Shown here piece after piece: positions 16,470-25,493 of a stretch of 64,000 nt of DNA; positions within the stretch are counted from its first letter, which is position 1; each line of letters begins with the position of its first letter. Source of the stretch: JANMDU01 sp043777675 (lineage in GTDB: Bacteria > Pseudomonadota > Gammaproteobacteria > Burkholderiales > Burkholderiaceae_C). The translations under genes were made by a program, and so were the position numbers. The notes beneath the pieces are model-generated. The model was not told the DNA's origin and did no database searches. It saw only the letters and a program-made list of their open reading frames with translations. The stretch lies in assembly GCA_043777675.1 (NCBI GenBank), contig JAYWHR010000051.1, positions 1 through 64,000 of the forward strand. The letters are read 5' to 3'.

Positions 16470-17720
16470 ATGCTCCACTTCACACCCTCTCAGCCTTTCA
16501 CTGTTGGCGTGGAGCTTGAGCTCCAGCTCCTCCATGCGCGGGAAGGCACGCTCGCCCGCGATGCACCGGATTTGATTGCGCTGCTTCATCGCACGCGCGA
16601 TGGCTTTGATCGCTTCAAGCCTGAGATTACCGAGAGCATGATCGAGCTCAATAGCAGCGTGCATCACCAGCATGCCACACTGCTGCAAGAGCTTCGCGAG
16701 CTGCGCAGCCGCACGGTGCAGGCGGCTGATCAGCTCAATATCGCTATTAGCGGCGGCGGCGCGCATCCTTCTGCGCTGTGGCGCGAGCGGCGTATTTATC
16801 CGAGCGAGCGCTTCTTGCATGTCTCACGGCTTTATGGCTATTTAGCCAAGCAATTCACTGTGTTTGGCCAGCATGTGCATGTCGGCGTGGGCTCGGGCGA
16901 TTTGGCGATTGAGCTGACGCAACGCTTGCTGCCCTACATTCCGCACTTCATCGCGCTTTCTGCGGCAAGCCCGTATGCGCAAGGCGAAGACACTTCGTTT
17001 GAAACGTCGCGCTTGCATGCGGTGGCGATGTTCCCGCTCTCAGGCCATATGCCGCGCTTGAAAGATTGGGATGATTTCAACGCTTACTTTAGCGAGATGG
17101 TGAGCTACGGCATCGTCGAGAGCATGAAAGATTTTTATTGGGATATTCGACCCAAGCCTGAATTTGGTACGGTGGAAGTGCGGATCTTTGACACGCCGCT
17201 CACTGTAGAGATGGCAGCTGCCTTGGGTGCATTGGTGCAAACGCTGGCTGTGCACTTGCTCAATTCAGATGCAGAAAAAACGACCCCTGTGGGCGACTTA
17301 GCCACCACGCGCGTGTATGGCTACAACCGCTTCCAAGCCTGTCGCTTTGGCTTTGATGCGCAGCTGGCTAACCCACACGCTCGCCCGATTGAAAATCCTG
17401 GCATGCCGCATGGCGCAAGGCAAAGCGTGCATTTAGGCGAGAGCTTGCTGAATCTTCTCGCTCGCCTGATGCCGGTAGCCGCGCAGCTGGGCACAGTGCG
17501 GCCTCTCATGATGCTGCAGGAGCTCGCCGCATCGCAACAAAACGGCGCAAGCTGGATGCGCGCGATGCAAGCGCAATGCGGTGATTTGCGCGAGCTGATG
17601 ATTCAGCAAGCGGAGTTGTTTCGCGGTGCCGCTGATCCATCTGCCAAACAGGCGGCGAAGAATATCAACGGTGCGCCGGAGGCAAAGCGCGAGCCGCGCT
17701 TGGAGCTTGTGGGCACTTAA
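16470..17720 (+). CDS. YbdK-family carboxylate-amine ligase
   Basis: A 416-residue member of the glutamate-cysteine ligase family 2 (YbdK), ATP-dependent enzymes with weak gamma-glutamylcysteine synthetase activity in E. coli. Signature blocks: TVGVELELQLL, FKPEITESMIELNSSVH, SGGGAHPSALWRERRIYP, FGQHVHVGVGSGD and MKDFYWDIRPKPEFGTVEVRIFD, which hold the metal-binding Glu and His residues. Length is typical plus ~30 charged C-terminal residues. Biological substrate in this organism is unknown. It converges on anmK with a 4-bp overlap of the 3' ends. Confidence 0.88.
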   Translation: MLHFTPSQPFTVGVELELQLLHAREGTLARDAPDLIALLHRTRDGFDRFKPEITESMIELNSSVHHQHATLLQELRELRSRTVQAADQLNIAISGGGAHPSALWRERRIYPSERFLHVSRLYGYLAKQFTVFGQHVHVGVGSGDLAIELTQRLLPYIPHFIALSAASPYAQGEDTSFETSRLHAVAMFPLSGHMPRLKDWDDFNAYFSEMVSYGIVESMKDFYWDIRPKPEFGTVEVRIFDTPLTVEMAAALGALVQTLAVHLLNSDAEKTTPVGDLATTRVYGYNRFQACRFGFDAQLANPHARPIENPGMPHGARQSVHLGESLLNLLARLMPVAAQLGTVRPLMMLQELAASQQNGASWMRAMQAQCGDLRELMIQQAELFRGAADPSAKQAAKNINGAPEAKREPRLELVGT

Positions 17721-18874
17721 GCCGGATAAATACCGCCAAGAATGCGAGCACCGCGAGCGCCCGTTACGCTGGACAGCGGCAGAGCCATCCGCTCCACACA
17801 TTGCCGCGCCAGCCACGCAAATGCCGTGGCTTCCACATCTTGCGGCGGCAAGCCGCGCTCTGCACTGCTGATCACCTTTGCCGCTGGCAGCAAGGCTTGC
17901 AAGCGCTGCATCAATACGGTGTTAAACGCACCGCCGCCGCAAACAATCAGCTCTTTGAGAGGTTGATGACTCTTCATTGAATAGCTACTTGCGGAGGTGG
18001 CGCAAGTGCTAGCGGTCAATTCAAGCAGTGTTCTTTGCACGTCTTGCGGCTTCGCATCTGCAAATTTGGCCAAATGGTTAGTGAGCCATTCAGGGTTAAA
18101 CAAATCTCGCCCCGTGCTCTTGGGGTAGGGCAATGCAAAGTAAGGTTCGGCGAGCATCTGCTCTAAAAGTGCGGGAATAATTTGCCCGCCCGCGCCCCAT
18201 GTGCCGCCGGCATCGAAGCTTTGCCCGGTGTGCTTGTAAATCCAAAAATCCATGAGTGCATTGCCAGGGCCGCAATCAAAGCCCAGCGTGCCGCCATCTT
18301 CTTGCAAAATCGTGAGATTGCTGATGCCGCCAATGTTCAAAACGCCTTTAAGCGCGTCCACTTCACTTGAATCTTGCGCAAACCAAGCACGATGGAAAAA
18401 TGGCGCCAGCGGCGCGCCTTGCCCACCCGCCGCCACATCACGGCTGCGAAAATCTGCCACCACATCAATGCCTGTGAGCTCGGCCAGCAGCGATGGGTTG
18501 CACAGTTGAATGGTGTAGCCACCAGAGCCGTCGATCACATCAAACATTTGAGGTCGATGCCGCACCGTTTGGCCATGTGCGCCGATGGCACGAATGTCTT
18601 GCGGCATGAATCCAGTTTTGGCTAAGAGTGCACTTACAGCTTGCGCATACAAACGCATGAGCGCGTTTGCAGCAAGCGCTGCGGTATGTAATTCGTTGTC
18701 GCCAGCGGTATTGAGCGACATCAAGCTTGCTCTTAAATCGATAGCAATTAGCGCATATTCTACGCCGGCTACAAGCGGTTTTTGATGAGAAAAATCAACC
18801 AAAACCGCATCCACGCCGTCCATTGACGTGCCGGACATCAGCCCAATATAAAAATGTGAACTGTTATTGCGCAC
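17717..18874 (-). CDS. anmK: anhydro-N-acetylmuramic acid kinase
   Basis: A 385-residue sugar kinase of the ASKHA fold that phosphorylates and opens 1,6-anhydro-MurNAc during cell wall recycling. The N-terminal phosphate loop is IGLMSGTSMDGVDAVL; other marks are GAHGQTVRHRP, DFRSRDVAAGGQGAPLAP, NIGGISNLTIL and GFDCGPGNALMD. An interspersed-repeat copy (18727-18774) is read in frame near residues 33-49. A second element-like stretch with the pattern AATAGCTACTTGCGG...CGCAAGTGCTAGCGG encodes the poorly conserved TASTCATSASSYSMKSHQ segment. The gene overlaps the peptidase gene upstream by 11 bp, fitting a joint peptidoglycan role. Confidence 0.93.
   Translation of the reverse strand: MRNNSSHFYIGLMSGTSMDGVDAVLVDFSHQKPLVAGVEYALIAIDLRASLMSLNTAGDNELHTAALAANALMRLYAQAVSALLAKTGFMPQDIRAIGAHGQTVRHRPQMFDVIDGSGGYTIQLCNPSLLAELTGIDVVADFRSRDVAAGGQGAPLAPFFHRAWFAQDSSEVDALKGVLNIGGISNLTILQEDGGTLGFDCGPGNALMDFWIYKHTGQSFDAGGTWGAGGQIIPALLEQMLAEPYFALPYPKSTGRDLFNPEWLTNHLAKFADAKPQDVQRTLLELTASTCATSASSYSMKSHQPLKELIVCGGGAFNTVLMQRLQALLPAAKVISSAERGLPPQDVEATAFAWLARQCVERMALPLSSVTGARGARILGGIYPA
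18727..18774 (+). repeat. interspersed palindromic repeat, copy 5 (inside anmK)
   Basis: Contains TCTTAAATCGATAGC followed by GCGCATATTCTACGCCGGC. It is read on the opposite strand as part of anmK, giving VAGVEYALIAIDLRAS. Confidence 0.6.
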
Positions 18875-20255
18875 TAGCCAAAGTCAGCGAAGTGGCAGCC
18901 GCCAAATCGCGGCGTACAAGGTTTGCCATACGATCAAATGCTGGGCGCGAAGCCGCGCTGAGAGGCACCGTGTTGTTCTCGTGCGCAAGCGTCATCGGGT
19001 CGTGGTGTACACCTTTGACGCGGAATTCAAAATGCAAATGCGGCCCGGTGCTCCAGCCTGTTGAGCCCACAGCGCCAATGTTGTCGCCTTGCCCCACGCG
19101 CTGGCCTTTACTCACGGCAATGCGGCTCATGTGCGCATACAGCGTGCTCTTGCCATCGCGGTGCATGATCTCCACCACATTGCCATAGCCGCGCTGCATG
19201 CCTGCAAATTCCACGACGCCATCGCCTACGCTGCGAATCGGCGTGCCAGTGGGGGCGGCGTAGTCTACGCCGTTGTGCATACGAAATTGTTTGGCAATCG
19301 GGTGCAAGCGGCCGCCGAAGCCACTCGTCATGCGTGAGAATTCAAGAGGAGAAGCCAAGAAAGCTTTGCGCAAGCTGTTGCCCTCCAGCGTGTAATACTG
19401 CCCCTTGCTAGCGCCTTGCTCATGAAACCACACAGCGGAATACATCCTGCCGGCATTCGCAAAATCAGCCGAGAGCACACGCCCTGAGCGCAGCGGCTCG
19501 CCATCGGCTTCTAAGCTTTCATACACCACGCTAAAGCGATCGCCTTTTCGCAGCGCGCGAATGAAATCAATATCACCAGAGAAAATTTCAGCCAGTTGCA
19601 CAGCTACAGCATCGGGAATGCGGGATTCGTCTGTGGCGGCAAAGAGGGAAGATTTGATCGTGCCCGAGGCCAAGCGTGTGCTCGCTTGCAAGGCTGCCGT
19701 TTCGACGCGGCTCGTCAGAACGCCTTGCTTGCGCTCAATCACCAGTCTTTGATAATTTGCGCTGTCATCCTGTGTCCAGCGGGCGGCCAGCTTGCTTAAG
19801 GCGTTGTTGCTGTCCACCTCCGCCGTCACACTCCGGCCAGCGCGCCCGAGCAGAGTTTGGCGAGCCAATGCGTCGCTCTTGATGAACTGAACGGCAGCAA
19901 TATCCAAAATGCCCAATCGGCGCAACATGCTGTCTGCGGTGTCGTTGCTGCGAGTTGTGTCGCTTCGGTAGAGCACGAAGGGCGCAATCTCTTTCGGTTC
20001 GGACGAGTTGAGCAGCGGTTGCACGGCCGCTCCCCGCGGTAGGGGCTCGACGTCTTCAATCACTTGGCGCACCGGCACGGTGCTTGGATCGGGCACCAGC
20101 GTAGACACAGCAAAGGCTGTAGCACCTGTGCCTAGCAGCAAGACGGCCAAGCTACCCAGCACGTGGCGAGGATGGCGCTGCAGGGATTGCATCACCGCAT
20201 GGCTCGTCGCCATAGACTGTGAAACAGCAAAAGAAATCAGACTCGAAAAACTCAA
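18864..20255 (-). CDS. M23 family metallopeptidase (LytM-type)
   Basis: A 463-residue envelope protein with one N-terminal transmembrane anchor (~residues 32-52), an OapA/opacity-associated-like middle region (ALRKGDRFSVVYE), and a C-terminal Peptidase_M23 domain. The zinc ligands are intact: HNGVDYAAPTGTP (His, Asp) and GPHLHFEFRV (H-x-H), with GYGNVVEIMH between, so it is probably an active endopeptidase rather than an EnvC-like activator. It likely cuts peptidoglycan cross-links in the periplasm. It is followed by anmK (11-bp overlap) and is divergent from tyrS, a common betaproteobacterial arrangement. Confidence 0.9.
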   Translation of the reverse strand: MSFSSLISFAVSQSMATSHAVMQSLQRHPRHVLGSLAVLLLGTGATAFAVSTLVPDPSTVPVRQVIEDVEPLPRGAAVQPLLNSSEPKEIAPFVLYRSDTTRSNDTADSMLRRLGILDIAAVQFIKSDALARQTLLGRAGRSVTAEVDSNNALSKLAARWTQDDSANYQRLVIERKQGVLTSRVETAALQASTRLASGTIKSSLFAATDESRIPDAVAVQLAEIFSGDIDFIRALRKGDRFSVVYESLEADGEPLRSGRVLSADFANAGRMYSAVWFHEQGASKGQYYTLEGNSLRKAFLASPLEFSRMTSGFGGRLHPIAKQFRMHNGVDYAAPTGTPIRSVGDGVVEFAGMQRGYGNVVEIMHRDGKSTLYAHMSRIAVSKGQRVGQGDNIGAVGSTGWSTGPHLHFEFRVKGVHHDPMTLAHENNTVPLSAASRPAFDRMANLVRRDLAAATSLTLASAQ

Positions 20256-20415
20256 AACTACAATCCATTAAGCTGGGCAAAATCGACAAGATCACCCAAA
20301 AATTGCAAAAGCCGCGCCGCTTGAAATGATCAAAACGGCCAGCAACGTAAAATTTGCCTCAAAATCAGCGACGAGTATAGCGCAAGCAGCCTAGGCCCGG
20401 AGCGGGAAAACACTT

Positions 20416-21672
20416 ATGAATCAAGCACTTACAACTAATCATGCATCCAGTGGTGCGCCAGTATCGGATGCGGTTAAACACGCCATGGACGTGAGCCTGC
20501 GCGGCGTAGAAGAGCTCATTCCACATGAAGAGTGGCTTAAAAAGCTGCAAAAGAGCGAAAAAACGGGGGTGCCGCTGCGAATCAAGCTCGGCCTCGATCC
20601 GACAGCGCCCGATCTGCACATCGGCCACACAGTGGTCTTGAACAAAATGCGCCAGCTTCAAGACCTCGGGCACACCGTGATTTTCTTGATCGGCGATTTC
20701 ACCAGCATGATCGGCGACCCATCAGGCCGCAACTCGACCCGCCCGCCGCTCACGCGCGAGCAGATCGAAGACAACGCCAAGACCTATTACAAACAAGCCA
20801 GCCTCGTGCTCGACCCAACGAAGACCGAAATCCGCTACAACAGCGAATGGAGCGATCCCCTAGGCGCGCGCGGCATGATCGAACTGTCTGCAAAATACAC
20901 CGTAGCTCGCATGATGGAGCGCGATGATTTTCACAAACGCTTTACAAGTAGCCAAAGTATCAGCGTGCATGAATTCCTCTACCCGCTGATGCAGGGCTAC
21001 GATTCTGTAGCTCTAAAAAGTGATTTGGAGCTCGGCGGCACCGACCAGAAATTCAACCTGCTCATGGGCCGCCATTTGCAGCAAGAATACGGCCAAGAAC
21101 CGCAATGCATTCTCACTATGCCCTTGCTCGTCGGCCTCGATGGCGTGGACAAAATGAGCAAGAGCAAGAACAACTATATCGGCATCACAGAAGATGCCAA
21201 CACGATGTTTGCCAAAGTGCTCAAGATCTCTGACACGCTCATGTGGAATTGGTATGAACTGCTCAGCTTTAAATCGTTGGAAGACATCGCCGCACTGAAG
21301 CGAGAGACAGAAGCGGGCCGTAACCCCAAAGAAGCCAAGGTCATGCTCGCCAAAGAAATCACTGCGCGCTTTCATTCGGCTGCGGCGGCAGACGCAGCCG
21401 AACAAGACTTCATCAACCGCAGCAAAGGCGGTGTGCCTGATGACATCTCTGAAGTTACCGTCTCCCTAGCTGGCGTACCTGAAATGGGCATAGGCGCCAT
21501 CCTCAAAGCCGCCGGGCTGACAGAATCCACTGGCGAGGCCAACCGCCACATCGACGGCGGCGCAGTGCGGGTTGACGGAACAGTCATCAGCGACAAAGCC
21601 TTGAAGCTCAGCGCGGGGACATACGTGATGCAGGTGGGCAAGCGGAAGTTTGCGAAAGTTCTTTTGGTCTAA
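20416..21672 (+). CDS. tyrS: tyrosyl-tRNA synthetase
   Basis: A 418-residue class I synthetase that charges tRNA-Tyr. It has the HIGH motif exactly as HIGH (residues 68-71, in APDLHIGHTVV), the KMSKS motif at about 245-249 and a C-terminal S4 RNA-binding domain (ANRHIDGGAVRVDG). HIGH in place of the HxGH variant and the LKIRLGLDP-like start place it in the TyrZ-type branch frequent in betaproteobacteria. The ATG at 20416 follows a purine-rich stretch. dtd begins 2 bp after the stop, giving a tyrS-dtd pair in which the second enzyme proofreads D-Tyr-tRNA. Confidence 0.96.
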   Translation: MNQALTTNHASSGAPVSDAVKHAMDVSLRGVEELIPHEEWLKKLQKSEKTGVPLRIKLGLDPTAPDLHIGHTVVLNKMRQLQDLGHTVIFLIGDFTSMIGDPSGRNSTRPPLTREQIEDNAKTYYKQASLVLDPTKTEIRYNSEWSDPLGARGMIELSAKYTVARMMERDDFHKRFTSSQSISVHEFLYPLMQGYDSVALKSDLELGGTDQKFNLLMGRHLQQEYGQEPQCILTMPLLVGLDGVDKMSKSKNNYIGITEDANTMFAKVLKISDTLMWNWYELLSFKSLEDIAALKRETEAGRNPKEAKVMLAKEITARFHSAAAADAAEQDFINRSKGGVPDDISEVTVSLAGVPEMGIGAILKAAGLTESTGEANRHIDGGAVRVDGTVISDKALKLSAGTYVMQVGKRKFAKVLLV

Positions 21673-21674
21673 CC

Positions 21675-22118
21675 ATGCAAGCTCTTTTGCAGCGCGTCTC
21701 ACAGGCCAGCGTTTCTGTTGACGGCCAAACCATTGGTGCAATCTACCACGGCTTGCTGATTCTGCTCTGCGCCGAGCAAGGCGATACGGATGCGTTGGTA
21801 GACAAGATGCTGGCCAAAATTTTGAAGCTGCGTATTTTCAGCGATGAAGCGGGGAAGATGAATCGTTCGGTGCAGGATGTGGGTGGTGGGCTGTTGGTGG
21901 TGAGCCAGTTCACTTTGGCGGCGGATGTGAGTGGGGGAAACAGGCCGAGTTTCACGAACGCTGCGCCGCCAGATGAAGGGCGGCGCTTGTATGAGTATTT
22001 TGTGAGCCAAGCGAGGGCTGTGCATCCTATTGTGCAAACGGGGCAGTTCGCGGCGGATATGAAGGTTTCGCTGATCAACGACGGCCCGGTAACAATTCCG
22101 ATGCGGATGACAGCATGA
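21675..22118 (+). CDS. dtd: D-aminoacyl-tRNA deacylase
   Basis: A 147-residue DTD enzyme that removes D-amino acids (notably D-Tyr) from charged tRNA. The two active-site motifs are present: SQFTL (in LLVVSQFTLAADV) and the C-terminal NDGPVTIPM; GNRPSF is also conserved. Length is typical. It is separated from tyrS by two bases, so it is co-transcribed with it. Nothing unusual is seen. Confidence 0.95.
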   Translation: MQALLQRVSQASVSVDGQTIGAIYHGLLILLCAEQGDTDALVDKMLAKILKLRIFSDEAGKMNRSVQDVGGGLLVVSQFTLAADVSGGNRPSFTNAAPPDEGRRLYEYFVSQARAVHPIVQTGQFAADMKVSLINDGPVTIPMRMTA

Positions 22119-22122
22119 TTCG

Positions 22123-22164
22123 CTAACTATTGATTTGATAGTGCTTTGCGCAGTATCTATGCCG
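22123..22164 (+). repeat. interspersed palindromic repeat, copy 6
   Basis: CTATTGATTTGATAGTGC followed by TTTGCGCAGTATCTATGCCG, just after dtd. Confidence 0.7.
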
Positions 22165-22581
22165 CGTAGAGGCGGTTTTTTTTCCAAATCTTAGTGTTTG
22201 GGTACTTTGAAGGTCTTGCTTTGGGATGAGCGGCCTTGGCTGCGCTTGGGCTGTCCCACTCTGCGAATGTCCTCCGTCGGCTTTGCCGCCTCCCCCTTTA
22301 TTTCGCTACGTGAGACAACCCAATCACAGCCGAGGCCTGTCAACTACCTTGAAGATCGGCGAGCGCCACGGTCACTACTTCGAAGCCGCACAGCACACCG
22401 GGATTGGAACTCCCCTCGCCATTTACGGCCTGTGATCGGCGCAGTTGGCGTGGCCGATTTTGGCCGCGCAGCGCACAACCATAACGCGGCAGGTGCCGCG
22501 TAACTCGCTGCCCGGGCGCATGAGGCCACGACGACTGCGCCGAGCACAGGCTAAGAGTACCAGTCACCCAGCGAGTAAAAG

Positions 22582-22629
22582 ATACTATGATTTCAATAGC
22601 AACCCGCGCACATTCCATGCCGGCTACCG
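22582..22629 (+). repeat. interspersed palindromic repeat, copy 7
   Basis: ATACTATGATTTCAATAGC followed by GCGCACATTCCATGCCGGC, in the gap before the tRNA-His terminator. Confidence 0.7.
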
Positions 22630-22657
22630 CCCCAAAACACTTCAAAATCACCAAAGA

Positions 22658-22687
22658 AAAAGCCCTTGAGCGAACTCAAGGGCTTTT
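22658..22687 (-). terminator. intrinsic terminator of tRNA-His
   Basis: Perfect 13-bp stem with four-base loop; in the minus direction it reads AAAAGCCCTTGAG, TTCG, CTCAAGGGCTTTT followed by C and more T residues. It lies directly 3' of tRNA-His and could work in both directions. Confidence 0.85.
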
Positions 22688-22695
22688 GCATTTTT

Positions 22696-22772
22696 TGGGG
22701 TGGCTGATGGGGCTCGAACCCACGACAACAGGAATCACAATCCTGGACTCTACCAACTGAGCTACAGCCACC
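22696..22772 (-). tRNA. tRNA-His (GTG)
   Basis: On the minus strand the cloverleaf begins GGTGGCTGTAGCTCAGTTGG, carries anticodon GTG in the loop of CAGGATTGTGATTCCTG, a T-arm with GGGTTCGAGCC, and an encoded CCA end. The extra G at position -1 that is specific to histidine tRNAs is present (22772), opposite C73. Confidence 0.95.
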
Positions 22773-22801
22773 GTAGAGGCAGGATTATAACCTCAGTGAC
22801 T

Positions 22802-24730
22802 TCACTGCGCTGCTGCGGTCAGATCGTCTTTCTTCGCCACTGGCTTGGCTACTTTGAATTCTGCCTTGAAGCGCTGCTTCAAAATGTCGTAATAAGCCAA
22901 GCTTTCGGCATTCGTCCACCAAGTCGTCACTTGTTGGCGATCTTGGGCGATATTGGCTTCTTTATTGTCACGCGGCATCACCTTGTTGACGCGCAGCACA
23001 ACATAGCCTTGTGTGCCTAAATCCACACCTTTGATCACGGGCAGCTTGGTGGGATCAGCGCGCAGGGCGGCCTCAATGATTGGGGCGGGCAGGCGCTGAG
23101 TCTGCTCGCGTGAGACGGTCAGGGTATCCGGCAAGGTGGCGCTGGCTGGATTGGCTTGCCAAGCGCTGAGCTTTGCCTGGCCTTCTTTCTTGGCGAGTTC
23201 TGCGCCTTGGGCTGCTACAACGCGCTCACGCACACGATCTTTCACTTCTGCCAAGGGCAAGGTGCGAGCGGCGGTGTATTGCACGATGCGACCAGAAATC
23301 ATGGTGTTTGCACCCGTCTCAACAGCTTCCGTGTTGCGCTTTTTCTCCACCGAATCAGCGGAGAAGAGTGCATTTAAAAAGCGGGTGTTAGCTAACGGGC
23401 CTGTGACACTTGGGCCAGGTGTGCGCAAGATATTGGCTACGGTTTTAACTTGCAGACCCAAGCGGTCTGCGGCAGGCTTTAAGCTTTCAGCCTGCTCATA
23501 GACAGCATTGGTGAAACCTTCAGCGAATTCAGCGAATTTTTTCTGTGCCTGTTGCTTGATCAAATCAGCCTCAATCTCGGGCTTCATTTCTTCAAAGGTT
23601 TTTTGCTTCGCTGCTTTGATGTCAGTCAAGCGAATAATGTGAAAGCCGAAGTCGCTTTCCACCACGGCACTGATCGCGCCTTTCGCCATTGAAAAAGCGG
23701 CGTCTTCAAAGGGCTTGACCATCGCGCCACGGGCGAAAAAATCGAGATCTCCGCCATTGGCAGCCGATCCCGGATCTTGCGAATTTTTCTTGGCCAGATC
23801 GGCGAAGCTATCCGGAGAATTCTTGACTTCAGCGAGCAAAGCATCAGCGCGAGCTTTGGCGGCGCCGCGCTCAGCAGTAGGGGCATTTTTCGGCGCAGTG
23901 ATCAAGATATGGCTGGCGCGGCGCTCTTCTTGGCCAGACAGGCGAGCAGCGTTTTGATCGTAATAGGCCTTGACATCTTCAGCTTTGAGCGTGATGCCTT
24001 TTTTGGCGGCTTCCAGATCGAGCACGATGTATTCAATGCTGGCTGATTCTGGTGCTTGGAAGAGCTGAGGATTGGATTTGTAGAACTGATCAAGTTGCTC
24101 ATCAGTGGGGGTGACTTTAGTTGCGAATTCCGCAGTGGTAAAGCCCTTGATTTGAACTTCCCGGCGCTCAAAATAGGCAGCGAGGGTTTGATCCACCATA
24201 GCGCTCGAGCTTAAACCTGTTGCGTTAACACCGGCCAGCACCTGACGCGTAGATAGATCTTGGCGAACGCGATTTTCAAAGCCTTCTGGAGAGAGGCCTT
24301 GGGCACCTACCAATTGTTTGTAGCGCTCCACATCAAGCGTGCCATCCGGTTTGCGCAGCGCAGCAATGCTTGGGTTTTCGCTTAATTCGCGCATCAAGCG
24401 CTGGTCGCTGGTGTTTAAGAGTTGCTTGGATGCGGCGGCCGTCATGACGCGATCTCTGACCAAGCGCTCTAGCGTAGCGAATTTTGCTTCAGGCGAATCA
24501 AGCAGCTTCGCATCAAGATTGGGCATGCTTTGGCGTAGCCGCTCAACTTCTTTCTTGTGCGCATCATCCCACTCAGGTTGACGAATGCTTTGACCGTCTA
24601 CAACAGCGACGATCTCACCTTGCTCGCGAAAGCGGTTGTACCCTTCTAATCCCACCACGGCAAACGCCAAAATGAGCGTTAGAAACAATGCGATTTGGGT
24701 AAATTTGGATTTGCGAAAAAACTCAAACAT
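22802..24730 (-). CDS. ppiD: periplasmic folding chaperone PpiD
   Basis: About 642 residues. One N-terminal transmembrane helix (roughly residues 10-30, QIALFLTLILAFAVVGLEGY) anchors a large periplasmic SurA_N-like chaperone part. A parvulin/PpiC domain follows at about 265-370 (RRASHILITAPKNAPTAERG; NGGDLDFFARGAMVKPFEDA; ESDFGFHIIRLTDI), then a long C-terminal region. It assists folding of outer-membrane and secreted proteins at the Sec translocon exit. The ATG at 24730 (MFEFFRKSKF) is preferred to one three codons upstream. It lies downstream of hupB and tRNA-Val, a widespread proteobacterial order. Confidence 0.93.
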   Translation of the reverse strand: MFEFFRKSKFTQIALFLTLILAFAVVGLEGYNRFREQGEIVAVVDGQSIRQPEWDDAHKKEVERLRQSMPNLDAKLLDSPEAKFATLERLVRDRVMTAAASKQLLNTSDQRLMRELSENPSIAALRKPDGTLDVERYKQLVGAQGLSPEGFENRVRQDLSTRQVLAGVNATGLSSSAMVDQTLAAYFERREVQIKGFTTAEFATKVTPTDEQLDQFYKSNPQLFQAPESASIEYIVLDLEAAKKGITLKAEDVKAYYDQNAARLSGQEERRASHILITAPKNAPTAERGAAKARADALLAEVKNSPDSFADLAKKNSQDPGSAANGGDLDFFARGAMVKPFEDAAFSMAKGAISAVVESDFGFHIIRLTDIKAAKQKTFEEMKPEIEADLIKQQAQKKFAEFAEGFTNAVYEQAESLKPAADRLGLQVKTVANILRTPGPSVTGPLANTRFLNALFSADSVEKKRNTEAVETGANTMISGRIVQYTAARTLPLAEVKDRVRERVVAAQGAELAKKEGQAKLSAWQANPASATLPDTLTVSREQTQRLPAPIIEAALRADPTKLPVIKGVDLGTQGYVVLRVNKVMPRDNKEANIAQDRQQVTTWWTNAESLAYYDILKQRFKAEFKVAKPVAKKDDLTAAAQ

Positions 24731-24765
24731 AAAGTGCAACCGAAGTAATGAGCAAGAAATAAAAC

Positions 24766-24797
24766 AAAACAGGGCGAACTTGCGTTCGCCCTGTTTT
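24766..24797 (-). terminator. intrinsic terminator of tRNA-Val
   Basis: A 14-bp perfect stem (AAAACAGGGCGAAC / GTTCGCCCTGTTTT) with a four-base loop, directly 3' of tRNA-Val on the minus strand and upstream of ppiD. Confidence 0.85.
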
Positions 24798-24808
24798 GCT
24801 GTGATGGG

Positions 24809-24884
24809 TGGTGGGTGATGACGGGCTCGAACCGCCGACCTACGCCTTGTAAGGGCGCCGCTCTACCAACTGAGCTAATCACCC
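24809..24884 (-). tRNA. tRNA-Val (TAC)
   Basis: The minus strand reads GGGTGATTAGCTCAGTTGGT, with anticodon loop CTTACAA (anticodon TAC), T-arm GGCGGTTCGAGCC and encoded CCA. Acceptor stem GGGTGAT pairs with ATCACCC. It sits between hupB and ppiD. Confidence 0.95.
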
Positions 24885-24909
24885 CATCTTAAAAACTAGT
24901 GCTTCAGAA

Positions 24910-25182
24910 TCAGTTCAGCGCGTCTTTGAGCGCTTTGCCTGGACGGAACTTTGGCACGCGGGCGGCTTTGATTTTAATCGCTTCGCCGGTGCGGGGATTG
25001 CGACCTGCGCGTGCAGCGCGTTTACCTACTGCGAAAGTGCCGAAGCCGACGACGGAAACACTGCCGCCTTTCTTCAAAGTGGTCTTAACGGCACCTAGAG
25101 TGGCTTCGAGTGCGCGCGTGGCTGCAGCTTTGGAGATGTCAGCCTGTTTGGCGATGTGTTCAATCAGATCTGTCTTGTTCAT
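24910..25182 (-). CDS. hupB: DNA-binding protein HU (beta type)
   Basis: A 90-residue histone-like protein. The start MNKTDLIEHIAKQADISKAA, the loop GFGTFAVGKRAARAGRNP and the arm RNPRTGEAIKIKA are diagnostic of HU. It forms dimers that bend and compact DNA. The RNPxTG segment carries the intercalating proline. A Shine-Dalgarno (GAGGAG type, CTCCTC on the plus strand) lies just upstream. Confidence 0.95.
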   Translation of the reverse strand: MNKTDLIEHIAKQADISKAAATRALEATLGAVKTTLKKGGSVSVVGFGTFAVGKRAARAGRNPRTGEAIKIKAARVPKFRPGKALKDALN

Positions 25183-25493
25183 TGTGACTCCTCGGGAGAG
25201 ATTCGATACGTTGAAGGTAAATATGGTACGGGCGTGAAACCATAAATGATCAACACTGCACGACCGATTATTCTATGCGGAATTCCAAGCCGAAAGTGCG
25301 CTGTCAGGAAGCATTTTTATTTTTTAGCGGCCGGTAAATACCGTGGGAATCCAGACTTGGCGCGGCTTTGCGGCTTGCAAGCCACGCTAATCTGGCACAA
25401 ATGCAATGGATTGAACAATGCACTTGACGCGCGCAAGAAACAAGGACTAAGAACAACCACTAAGCGCCACCTACGTGCCCCTTGACGTGCCGA
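25183..25493. other. intergenic region upstream of hupB
   Basis: 311 bp between hupB and the dehydrogenase gene. It must hold the hupB promoter on the minus strand; apart from the ribosome-binding site near 25190 I see no repeat, RNA or gene in it. Confidence 0.5.

Larger units (their letters stand above)
22119..22695. other. long intergenic region with repeats and a large inverted repeat
   Basis: No credible gene. It holds two interspersed-repeat copies (22123-22164, 22582-22629), an imperfect 30-bp inverted repeat with arms at 22230-22259 and 22310-22339 (23 of 30 positions pair), and the tRNA-His terminator. A short frame ending in HYFEAAQHTGIGTPLAIYGL (stop near 22435) looks like the tail of a protein but has no recognisable start, so it may be a gene relic. 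Confidence 0.5.

Noticed and set aside
15123..16820. 565-codon open frame on the minus strand, opposite the antiporter gene
   Set aside because: Its translation is low-complexity, Ser/Ala/Lys/Cys-rich with no family pattern, while the plus strand encodes a membrane protein with ribosome-binding site and coupled neighbour. It is a composition shadow.
17975..18025. A copy of the second Comamonadaceae-type repeat in anmK
   Set aside because: The pattern AATAGCTACTTGCGG...CGCAAGTGCTAGCGG is suggestive and is mentioned under anmK, but a single degenerate match is too little to list as a feature.
22198..22503. Open frames of 70-100 codons after dtd
   Set aside because: Composition and lack of ribosome sites or homologues suggest chance frames around a hairpin and repeat copies.
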